This document shows, one piece after another, positions 21,701 to 33,700 of a DNA stretch of 64,000 nucleotides (positions are counted from its first letter, which is position 1; every line of letters starts with the position of its first letter). The notes under the pieces are model-generated. The model was not told the DNA's origin and searched no databases. It saw only the letters and a program-made list of their open reading frames with translations. This DNA comes from Tribonema minus (lineage: Eukaryota; Sar; Xanthophyceae; Tribonematales; Tribonemataceae), in the NCBI GenBank assembly GCA_017506865.1, contig JAFCMP010000024.1, forward strand, positions 1,302,001 to 1,366,000, in the 5' to 3' direction. Both the position numbers and the translations under genes were made by a program.

Positions 21701-24700
21701 CTGTCGACAGGGCGCCTGCGATTCGACGCAGCCAATGCGTACAGTGCATGCATATGTGCATGCATGCTTAGACTACAGTACTTCTGTAGACTTCTGCACA
21801 CTGCTATTTGTATTCAAGTGCATGCAATCGTGTAAGCACGTGTACATCCCACTCTTAAATGTAAATCGTCAAATAGTACGAGGTGTCTATGAATAGATAG
21901 ACATCTTGATGCAGTATAACTCACGTATGCGCTGGCGTACGCGGTGATGGACACCTCGGAGCCCGCCCCCTTGATGCTGCGCTCCAGCAGCAGCGGCTTG
22001 CCCTGCAGGCGCTTGAGCAGCGCGGGATCGTCGCTGCGTATGCTCACGCGCGCGACGTAGTCCCCCTGCATCAGCCACCACAGCATCATGGTGTTGATGC
22101 GTGGATGCACTTTGGCAGAGCACAATATGCTCAGGTGTACATGCGTTGCGAGCATACACACTCACAAACGCGTGAATGAGCACGATTGGCGATGACCGCT
22201 GCCGCCGCAACGGATGCTCACGCGCGCCACGTGGTCCACCTGCATCGCTCAGTTACACTCTGTCAAAGTATTCAAGTGAGTGGAAAGGATGCGACTGTGG
22301 TGAAGCAAGTTGATGTTCATGCAATTGGACTGACGCAACAATTTGCAGATCAACAGGTACAGTTGAGCTCAATGTACGACGTTGCTGCGTATGCTCACAC
22401 GCGCAACGTGATCCCCCTGCACCACAGCGCTACGACAATAAAGTGAGTGGGTCACAGCATCACAGATATGAAGTGAGTAGTCTAGATGATAGCGCAACTG
22501 TGGCAAAGCGAGCGAATATTCATGCAACTGGACTGATTTGGAGATCAACATGTAGCTACAGTTGAAATTAATGTATGCCGTCGCTGCGGATGCTCACGCG
22601 CGCGGCGTGGTCCCCCTGCACCACAGCGCTACGACAATCAAGTGAGTGGGTGATAACGCAACTGTGGTGAAGCGAGTGAACGTGCATGCAAGTAGACTGG
22701 CACAACAATTTGGAGATCAACTTGTAGGTACGGTTGACCACGCGATGGCGCGTCGGCGCTTTCCTTGCCTGTCGGCCGCCAAGGTCCACACGCGTGTGGA
22801 CGCTTAATGGCAGCAGAGAGCTGCTCGAGACGAGACACCAGCAGTACGAACATTGCTGCGCACAACCGCTGCCGTGCAGCTCCTTGCTGCAGGCATCAGC
22901 TAGAAGAAGCCAAACTTCAAGTTCTTGAAGCATCACATTGCACTTGATGACCACGATTTACGTTTCTGCGAGGGGCTAGAGCCTCTGTAGGAAAAACATC
23001 AAGCGATGTTGAGGCTGGCAGCAGTCGAACTCCGAATAGAAGTCAATCTTCAGGCTGCTACAATCTCAAGCACAAGTCCAAGTTGAATTTTTGGTAGCGG
23101 GGCGTCACCTCCTTGCACTTGACGGCCGAGGGCCATGCGATGGTGACGCCCACGAGCCTCTTGTTCACGTCGAATATCATGACCATCTGCGCCTCCAGCG
23201 CCGACTCATAGAGGTACTCGTTGAGACACAAGTCAAAGTTGAAGTTTTGGTAGTGAGTCAGTGGGGTGTCACCTCCTTGCACTTGACGGCCGCGGGCCAC
23301 GCATCGGTGACGCCGACAAGCCTCTTGTTGGCGTCAAATATCATGACCATCTGCGCCTCCAGCGCCGACTCGTAGAGGTACTCGTTGAGTCCCGGCAGGC
23401 GCGGCACGACGTCGCCCTTGGCCGACTGGTTGAAGTTGTACTCCAGTATCAGCTGATAGATCTGCGGGGGGGCGGCGGCGGCGGCGGCGGGGGGAGGTGG
23501 ACGTGGCGTCAATTCAAACAACTCTATTAGTTCACTGAGTGTACTCAAGCATTGGCCCGCATGTCATGCTGAGCATTCTCAAGTACATATACCTCAGAGT
23601 ACACGCGCACATTGTGATTATCTATTGACACAGTGCTTCTAAAGTGCCCGCCGCGCATTTCTGGGAATAGGATGACAAGCGGGGCTGAGGTCAACCACTC
23701 CAAACGATTCGCATGCACACATTGAGGGTTATCGAGCGGTAACTCACCCGTACACTGAGGTACTCAACAAGTACATACATACATACCCGAGGTGCCATTT
23801 GGCGGCGGCGGCGTTTGAGTGGTTGTCGTTGAGGCACTTTCAGACTGTCACACGACATGTAGATTCCGTACAGCAAGCTTCAAGTTAGATGCCATTCATC
23901 TGGGCTTTTTCGCGCCGAGAATTAATAAAATGTGCATGCTCCGAGGCATGCGCACACACGCGCATTTCTACATTCATATCATAGCACCTGTCGCGCGTCG
24001 GTGAGCACGTTGCGCCGCTGGGCGAGCTGGGCGGCGCAATTACCTCAAAGAACACAAACGCGAACTGGAACAGAACTTCCGCCGCTCAGGCGAAACATAG
24101 CAAAGTACAGCCCTTCTATAGAAAACAAAGTAGAGTACTTCTGTACAATACCTGTCGCGCGTCGGTGAGCACGTCGCGCTCGCCCAGCGGCGCGATGGCG
24201 GCGCTCGTGGGCAGCAGCTTGGTCACCCATGTGTCGAGCACTGCCGCGGGCTGCACCTCCTCCATGCGCACCTTGGCGCTCACCGTCACCAGCGCGTGGC
24301 CGCAGCCCGTGTGCATCGCGAGGCGCGTGTGCGGCGTCGCGCCCCTGGCGGCAGCAGCAGTGGCGTCAACGATGGTGATGATCATTGCAATCTCTCAGTG
24401 AGTGAGTGATCGAGTGAGTGAGTGAGTGAGTGAGTGAAGAGTGTGTGCGGCGTAGCGCCCCTGGCAGCGGCGGCGGCAGTGGCGCGGCGGCGGTGGCGGC
24501 AGCAGCGGCGTCAATGATGGTGAGGGTCATCATCATTTCTGTGTGAGCGAGTGTGTGATTGAGTGAGTGAGTGAATGAGTGTGTGTGGCGCTCACGGTCA
24601 CCAGCGCGTGGCCGCAGCCCGTGTGCATCGCGAGGCGCATGTGCGGCGTCGCGCCCCTGGCGGCAGCGGCGGCGGCGTGGCGGCGGCAGCGGCAGCAGCG

Positions 24701-27700
24701 TCAAGGATGGTGATGATCATCGTCACCTCTGAGTGGACGAGTGAGTGAGTGAGTGAATGAGTGCATGCGGCGTTGCGCCGCTGGCAAAGGCGGCAGCAGC
24801 GCAGCAGCGGCGTCAGTGATGGCGATGATCGTCGTCGTCTGTCAGTGAACGCAACGATGCTGCTGCAGGCTGTGATGTGACATGCATCAGGCGTGATCAG
24901 GAAGAGCCATGCGCTCTGCTGATGACAGGCACAGCGTGTGTGAGCACATCAGTGGACATGACACAACCTGCATCGAGCACGACCGGAGCCACTCGTACGC
25001 TGCGCAGATGGTGAAAGCAGTACAATAGTGTCACAGGCCTTCACGATATGAGTGAAGTGTCCACACACTGGGGTCTATGTGCGCAGCTCAGGTTCGCCTC
25101 CGAGCCTCCTGACCAACAGTTGGGATGGTCATTGCTAAGGGTGATGTGATGGTGAGTTAAAACTGACGCACTTGTCAAAAAGTGCCCTTGAATTTAGACA
25201 CGACGGCATACATACGGTATGCAAGCACCTGAACTCCACGCTCACGTCCAGGCTGGTGCTCCCCTGCGTGCTCCAATACTGCGCCAATGTCAGCTCCACG
25301 GTGCTGGAGCCCATCACACGCATGCTGAGCACCTGCGTGCGGGGAACATCATACATGAGAGTATTCAGTCACGCGCATTCTGCGCACCTGATTGAGAGGA
25401 GTATCATGCATGAGAGTAATCAATGGCATGACGAGCGCGCGATGGCGCGGTCAGCGAGATATGCATGGCTTCGCACGCAGCGGGCAATGCCATGAATGGT
25501 GAACAAGGGTGTGCAAACCAGCAGATGAGTTTCAGATCCTGATGCTCCGTCATCACCTGCGTGACGCCCCCCCCCCCCCCTCACAAACTACAAAGGTGAT
25601 TGTCAATGAGCATTTAGACACATTGTGATGCAGTTTACATGGACTCTTTGTAGCGAGCTTGATGCTGAACATCTGGGGGTCCTTCCCGCCCTGAATAAGC
25701 ATCAGAAAAGTAGCAGACTTCCCCCCTGACCTTTGAAATAGACCCCTCGCCCCCCTCCTCACTGCACTTCATGGCTGTACACCACACGGCAATGCACCAG
25801 TGGGAGTGACGCAACACAGATGGCGCCACATCCCCACTTCAAAGCAGCTGTCCGAGGCAGGCAGCGCCATCTGCTGAGCCTTGCCACACATGCTTAAGGC
25901 TAGGGTTAGGATTAGGGTTAGGGTCAAGGTTAGGTTAAGTCGCATCTCTCACCTCTGTCTGCCCCGGCAGCAGCTGCAGGTACTTGTGCCTCTCCGTGTC
26001 GCGGTACGGCCGGTGCGGCAGCAGCTGCACCGCGTGCAGCACCATAAGCATCTTCAGCATCTTGTGCGCCGCCCCGCCCCCCCCGCCCTGCGCCCCCCCC
26101 CCCTCCGGCCCCTCCCCCCCCTCCTGCTCCCCCGCCGTCACCTCCCCCTCCTCCTCCCCCCCCGGAACCCTGCCGTCGCGCACCGTGATGTCCATCCAGA
26201 GGGTGCCCTCGGGGGGGGCGACGAACGCGCGCGCGATCGCGCCCCCCGCGCGCAGCGGCAGCGCTCCGAGCTTGAGCAGCTGAGCGCTGGGGGTGAGGGG
26301 CTTGACGACGGTGATGGGGACCTCGAAGAGGGGGCCCGCCGCGGCGGCGCCGGCGCGCGTGTCGGTCGCGACGACCGTCGCAAAGTGGACGCCGGGGGGG
26401 AGGCCCGTGGGGTCCACCTGCAGGGTCGCACGAGGGGGGAGGGATGGGGGGGGGGGGGGGGAAGGAGGGGGGGAGGAGAATTTGGGGAGGTATTTGTGGC
26501 AGAGGTGGGACAGGAGTTTGGCGCAAGCAAGCAAGCTCGCGAGCGCGCATGTCTCCCAAATTGCTGACCTGCAGATCATAGTTTTGCGGTGGTGTTCTGC
26601 AAGCAGCGCCAGCCGAGGTGTGCGCTTCGAGGCACGAGCACGAGCATGAGCACGCGGGAGCGGCGGCTGCTGCGCAGGAACGCGTGAAGGGCGCAGCGCC
26701 ATGTGGGTAACCACAGTCGATGACCGCAGCGGCGGCGCACCTCGATGTTGAAGGAGCGCCCCTTGTGCATGAGCACCAGCACGCCGGGCGCCAGCACCCA
26801 CAGCGCGTCGCTCGCGAGGCGCAGCTGCAGCTCAAAGTTGATCTGCGCGCGCGGGGGGGGGGGGGGGGGGGGGGCACGAGTGGATGGGACGGGTCAGCGA
26901 CGAGGGCGGTTTAGCGGGGGCGGGGGTGGGGGCATGCGCGCGCAGGGGACGCGGCGGGGGGGGGGGGGGGGTGAGTGGATGCGGGCGGTTGAGCGCTGCA
27001 ATGCTGATGATAGTGGCAGCAACCGATGACGCTGCGGGGGCGGCAGCACTGGCCCTCCGGCGACTGCGAGTGCAAGTGCGGGCGTGCATCGCGGCAGCAG
27101 GCCTGCGCGCGGTGGCGGGCACAGGGGCCGGATGCGCGTGGGCGCGCTGCGCGAACAGCGCACTGCCGGCGCCATGTGCCGGCAGCACGGCGCAGCGCCG
27201 CAATCTCTGCGACGCGAGAGGAGGTTGCAGCGGCAGTTGCCGATCAGCGTGCGTTGATGATGCTCAACGCCGTGCTCAGCAGCCAGCGGCGACGCCGCCA
27301 GCTGGCACCTGCGACGCCAGAGGACAGCGCTTTGAGATCCGCTGCAGACCGCCATTCGGACCCCAGGATGAAATGCGCACTCAAGTTGTTAATCTTAAAC
27401 AAAGCGCAACGTCCAGGAAGCGCAGGCGCAGCGCACCTTGTCGGCCGCGGGCGTGTCCTCGTGGATTGTGGGCGCGACGGTCGCCGTGTGCTGCGGCACG
27501 CGCTTCAAGTTGTTGAACTTTGGCAAGGTAGAACCGAAGCAGCAGTGAGCGCACCTTGTCGCCCGCGGGCGCGTCCTCATGGAACGTGGGCGCCACGGTC
27601 ACCGTGTGCTGCGACGCGCGCGGACCTCGCGACTTCCACATGCAAGTCGGCACTTCACGATCGTAACGAAATGCCTACCTCAGGAGACTGAACTTCAAGA

Positions 27701-30700
27701 AAGCAACAAGAAGCACGAGCGCAGCGCACACGCACCTTATCGGCGGCGGGCGCGTCCTCGTGGAACGTCGGCGCGACGGTCACCGTGTGCTGCGACGCGC
27801 GCGCGACCTCGAGAGGCTGCCGCAGGTGCACGCCGCGCGCCGCGCCGTTGACGGTAACCACATAGCGCACGTCCTCTGTGTCGCGCGCCGCGTGCGCCTG
27901 GAGGTGCTCCCACGCCGCCTGCACCTGTATCATGCCGTGGCCCTGGACGAGGCGCTCGAGGCCCGCGAGGGGCGCGGCCGTGTTCTCGACGGCGCGCCGC
28001 ACGCGCTGCGGCGTGCGCGGCAGGCCCTGCGGGGGGGTTCAGGGGAGTGCGGGGGGGGGGGGGGGGGGTCGTAGCTGTGGTCATGTTCAGAACTGAGCGC
28101 CCTGGACAGCGCCCTGAACAGCGTTATAGAGCCGTACTGTATATACATGTACAGGAAGCCATGCGTTCGCGCACGCGCATTCATGCGGTATATACATGTA
28201 CAGGAAGCCATGCGTTCGCGCACGCGCATTCATGCGGCGTGCGCGGCAGGCCCTGCGCGGAACGCTTCAGGAGCGTGCGCGGCAGGGGGCCAAGGTGGAC
28301 CGTTCGCGTTTGCGCGCGCTGACGGGGGGATTGCGTCGTGCACAGCACCTTGGGGCAATGCTGTAGTCTACCCGCGTATACTCCAAGATACAAATTTCAC
28401 TGAGTTCGGTACTGAAGAACGCGCGTCCATATGCGAATCATCGAGCGATGCAGACTGAAACAGCAGGAAAGCGACGGATGCCGCGTCTGCAGCTGCTGCT
28501 GTCGCGAGAGGCGCGCTGTGATGCGGCCTTCGCCCGCGCAGGGCAGCGGCGCCGCAGCACAGCCGGCGGCGCATCGTGCGCGCGCGTGCCTCACCTGAGC
28601 CAGTGCGCACCACCGAGCAAAACAGAGAAAGAACTGGCACACTCGCTGACGCCGGCGGACAAGCGGACTGCTCGCTGTCGACAACTGCGCGGTGCAATGG
28701 GCCGTCCAGCTGCGCGCAGCGCGATGCGCGCCGCCGCCGCGCTGACACAGTGAGTACTCAGTAACACAAAGCGCCAGTGCCAGGAGCGGCGCGCGCTGCG
28801 GCGGAGACACAGCACACAGCCGCATACGCGCACGAGCTCACGTACGCACACTCCGCCAGTAGTACACGGCACCCAAAAGGCAAGCAGAGCCGCGACCAGT
28901 GCACCTGTTAGGGCCGACGTACGCACACTCCGCAGCAGCAAACGGCATTCAAAAGGCAAGCAGAGCAGCGGCCGGTGGTTTAGCGGCGCACCTGGGCCTT
29001 GCACGCGCTCAGCAGCAGAGCGATGCAGCCGCACGCGTTGGGGCTGCTCATGCTCGTGCCATTCATGAGCTGCGACTTCTGCAGCGTCCAGTTGGGCACG
29101 GGCGCAATGGCGCCGCCGGGCGCCATGATGCTCACGCCCCACGAGCCGTCCGCGGCAGGGCCGACGCTGCGACAGCGCATTCACGGGTGGTTCGCAGGTG
29201 AATTCACGAAGAGATGCCGAGGCACCTCCGAACTTTCTTCTTTGAAACAAACAAGAATACGCCTTTTTTTCGCCTCCAAAGCTGTTGCCTGCGAGACCGA
29301 CGCTGCAATTGGGTTCACGCGTGTGGGTGCGCTCACGGGTGAATCCATAAAATGATGCTCACGCCCCACGAGCCGTCCACGGCGGGGCCCACGCTGCGAG
29401 GCCGCGTTCACGCATGTGCATTCACAGTTGAGGCAGGTGAATTCATAAACGGATGCCAACATCTCACAAATTTAAAGCTGCAGCAGGTTAATTCATGAAA
29501 TGATGCTCGTGCCCTTCGAGCCATCGGCGGGACCGACTCTGCGAGATGGCTTTCACGCATGTGGGTTCACAGTAGATGCAGGTGAATTCATGAACACGGG
29601 CCAACACGTCACACATTCACAGCTGCAACGGGTGATTTCATGAAGTTATGCTCGCACCCCTGGAGTCGTCGGCTGCAGGACCCACGCTGCGAGACGGAGC
29701 TCGCGCATGTGGGTTCACGACTGCGAAGCTTACATGTCACTACGGGTGCGTCACCTGCTCCACGTGAAGTTGCAGCCGCCCTTGGGCACGTCGCGCATCG
29801 AGTACGACGCCTCCATCATGATCGGCGAGACGTACGCGCCGATGCCCATGATGGCAGTGCTCGTGCCACCGGGCGACCCCACGGTGCTGATGGCGGGGCC
29901 GTTGTTGCCTGCGGACGCCAAGAAGATGATGCCGTGCTTGTTGACGACTTCCTCCGCGAGCGCGATGAAGCGGCCGCGGTTCGGAATGCTCGTAGCCTCG
30001 CCGAACGACATGTTGATGGCGTCGACCTGGGGCGTCCCCAAATTAGGGCGAAGTTGAGATGTGAAGTTGTGAAATGCCGAGGTGTGCCAGGTGTGAGCGG
30101 CGCAGGGCACGCAAGCGCTGCGCTGCGCCTCACCAGTCTGCATGCTCCCAACTTCAGGTGATGAGCGCTGCTGTCGCTGGGCGCGTCGCTGAACTGCAAC
30201 CAGCAACCAACGCGCAGCTCAACACCGACCGCATAACGCCACTGATGTTAAGCATGGCGTCATTGCTGTCAAGCTCGTGGGAGCTGCAGCGCAGACGCTG
30301 ATGGGGACCGTGCGCGTCGCACCTTGTAGAGGACTTGAAGAGCGCGGCTCGCGCCGGAGGGTGACTCTCCCGTGCTCGAGCAGCTGAGCAGCGTTGCGTG
30401 CGAGGCGCGCGCCAAGGTGGAAAATGCGCCGCAATCCACACCGCAAGCTGCCGGTGCGCTGTACCCAAAGTTCAACATCAAGTTGGATCAAGGGATTGAC
30501 CGCAGAAAGCGTCGCTGACCTTGAGCCTGACGGCCTCCCTGAGGGCCCTGACGAGCCCCACTCCCGTCTCCATGCTGCCGAGGCGCGTGTCGCTGATCTG
30601 CGCACACGGGGGCATACACCAGTGCTTAGTATCGCCTTGTGGAAGGCCGACAACAACGGCTAGCACATGTCAGTGCAAAGTACTGCATATAGAATGCTGG

Positions 30701-33700
30701 TAATGATGGCGTGGACGCGCACGCGGGCGCGGCGAGGCGATCCATGCATCAGTGCTCAGTGGTGCTATGATTAGACGCGCCGCAAACGAGGGCAACCACG
30801 CGCCAGTGCTCAGCATTGCGTAAATTGCTGCTGATAGCAAGAACAACCAGTATTGCATGCAAATGGCTGTGAATAACGTAACACGTGTGCGAGCCACCGA
30901 GGGAGCAAATGCGCCTACACAAGCGGCTGCACGATGGCAGAGCTGGCGTGCCTTCATTCAATCCCGCCGCTTTAAGACCATTCACATCAGTGCTCAGTAA
31001 TGCCCGCGGAAGACAGCTGACAAAGAATGCTGTCGCACGCGGAAGTCACCAAGGCGCGCGACCACCAAGGTTCACAGCCGTCTTTGACGACGACGAAGCG
31101 TACAGTTGTGGAACGACGCACGTGGCGTGCAGCCTGCTTTCCGCATAGCAATCGCAAGCAGTCGCACGATGGAGAGGCATAGGTGCAATCCACCGAGCCT
31201 TCTTTCTGCGGCTAAACGCGCTAGGGGCGTTGCTGGTCCTGATTGTTAAATTGACGTTTCTACTTGAAGTTGATCAGGCGGCGCTCGCTTGCCTTGAGCG
31301 AGATGATCTGCGCCCCAGGCGCCACGCCGTCGAGCTCCGGCTGATCGGGGTGGTGCGCGGCGACGATGCCTGCGCTGCAACGGCGGCAGTAAGGGCACGG
31401 CGGCAGCAAGGCGCAGAGCACGACACAGAGAAGCGATGAGGAGAGGATTGTAAAAAGTTGCGCAGGAGTTCACACTGCACGAAATCGGGGACCGGGGGGT
31501 CCGTACGCGTGTGGTGTGCGCATGGTGCCACATCAAGGGGCAGTCACTGGAGGCTGAGGAGAGCGGCGGAGGAGCAGGCGCTGCGCACGACGCGTGACGC
31601 GGCAAGCACGATGCGTCAACGCTGCGGCAAGGCTGTGTGCTGGGGGGGGCACGTATGCATGCATACCACAGGCTGATCGTCACCACACACATGGCGCTAA
31701 CTGTGCGCGCGCACCGCGTCGCGGCCGGCGCAGCTGGCAGCGCATACCGTTGGCGCACCGACCTCTGCCGCCCATGGGAATGCATGCAAGAGTGCGTGGC
31801 TTCGCACACGCAGTGCACGCATTGCCATCCCCCACGCCTACCGTGAACATTACACCGCAGAGTATCACGCGCGTATGGGCACGAGGGACTCACACAAGCA
31901 TGCCGTGCTCCCCCGCATCGCACACAATGGACAGCGTTGCCCCCTCGTCGTACACGTTGACAGCGCCGTTCGCTTTGTCATTCCCTATACCTACCGTACG
32001 AAGCGCTTTGCCATCCCCACCACCTAACATACACACTCTACGGCAGAGCATCACACGCGTATGCACATGCAGGACTCACACGTGCGTGCCGTGCGCGCCC
32101 GCGTCGCACACGCAGTGGCAACTTTGCACCTGCCGTACGCTTTCTACCGCAGAGCATGATGCGCGCACGCCCACCGTACGCATTCCACTGCAGAGAGTGC
32201 TGCGCGTATGCACATGCAGGACTCACACGTGCGTGCCGTGCGCGCCGGCGTCGCACACAATGGACAGCGTCGCGCCCTCGTCGTACACGTTGATGGCGTA
32301 GTTGAGCTGGTCCACGTCGCTCAGGCGCCCGTACTGCCGCGCGACGTGGTACGGGCGCATGAGCTCCGCCTGCGTCACACAAAAGACGGCGCAGGCGGCG
32401 GCCTATAAGTGCTGAGCGCTGGGATCGCGCTGCACGGCGCTGCGTGAGAGCGGGAGAGCATGCAGTGTGCGCGATACGTGCCGTTGGGCCGCATGTAAAG
32501 CGCTGCGCGAGCTCGTCATGAGCGGTAAGAGTACAGCAACAGTACAGCGACAGTACACAAACACACTGCCTGGCCCGACCTCGCGGCGCGTGCCCACATG
32601 CTCAGAGCTGGTGGCGTTGCTGCCCGCAACAACACAAAGTCTCAAGCACTTCGAGGCAGATGGCAGAACCAGCGGCGCCGGCGATACCAGCACCTTAAAC
32701 TGCAGGGGCACAAATCCCTCTCCAAGGAGGCAGCTCAGCATGAAGCATAGCGACACGAGTGCGAAAGTTCATTCCAATACCTGATGCTCTTAGCACTGTA
32801 AACATACTTCAACATACTGTATGACTATACTTCAAGTTCTTGCCTTGCTGAGGTCGCCGGTCTCGCTGGTGTCGACCACCGCCGCCCAGCCCTCCGAGTC
32901 CTTCCAGACGACGCAGTCGAGGATGGGTCCAGGGTCGTCATAGTCCTTGGCGGCCTGCTGCAGGTGGGCCAGCCGGTCCTCCAGGTCCTGAGAGAGGAGA
33001 GTCACAGGCGGCGGTTGCGGTTTGATCATGTGGAACCAGTCGAATGTGACGTTCGTGATGCGTCTGGGCCCTGCAAGGAGAGTCACAGGTGGCGCTTGCA
33101 ATCAGATGTGGGGGAAACGCGGACATGTAAGGGTCATAAGCAAGATGCAGATTGCTCTATGTCCTGAAAGGAGAGTCACAGGTGGCGCTAATAAGATATG
33201 GGGGACACTCGGACATGCGAGGTATACATCATAGGTATGCAAGATGGAAGATGGGTCCATGTCTTAAACGAGAAGACACGGACAGCACTTGCAATCAGTC
33301 AGATCTGGGGAAAATTCGGACATGCAAGGGGCATACGGTTTCAGGATGGAAGCCTAGAAGGAGAGTCACAGTGAGCACTTGCAGTCTGGGCGTGTGATGC
33401 GCAGCTCCCACTTCAGTCCCCTGCCCGCGCTGCCAGTCATCTTCAGATTACTCGCGATGGTCTGCTCTACATGGAAAAGTGCACCTACGGCGCCTCTCAA
33501 CACCAAATGGGTGGCCTTCCACTCCTCCATCTGGCGCGCCGCCGCCGCCGCCGCTGCCGCCGCCGCCGCTGCCTCAGTCGCGGGCACCATGGATCTGAAC
33601 ACTACCATTCTCTGCTTCGGAACAATCATGAACGGGGTACCTCCAAGCATTGCAAAGAGTACGCATGTACTGTGCGCGTAAACGCCAGCGCGCACCTGCA

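Noticed and set aside
22985..23040. tRNA-like bases (GTCGAACTCCGA)
   Set aside because: No cloverleaf could be drawn with an acceptor stem and anticodon arm around it.
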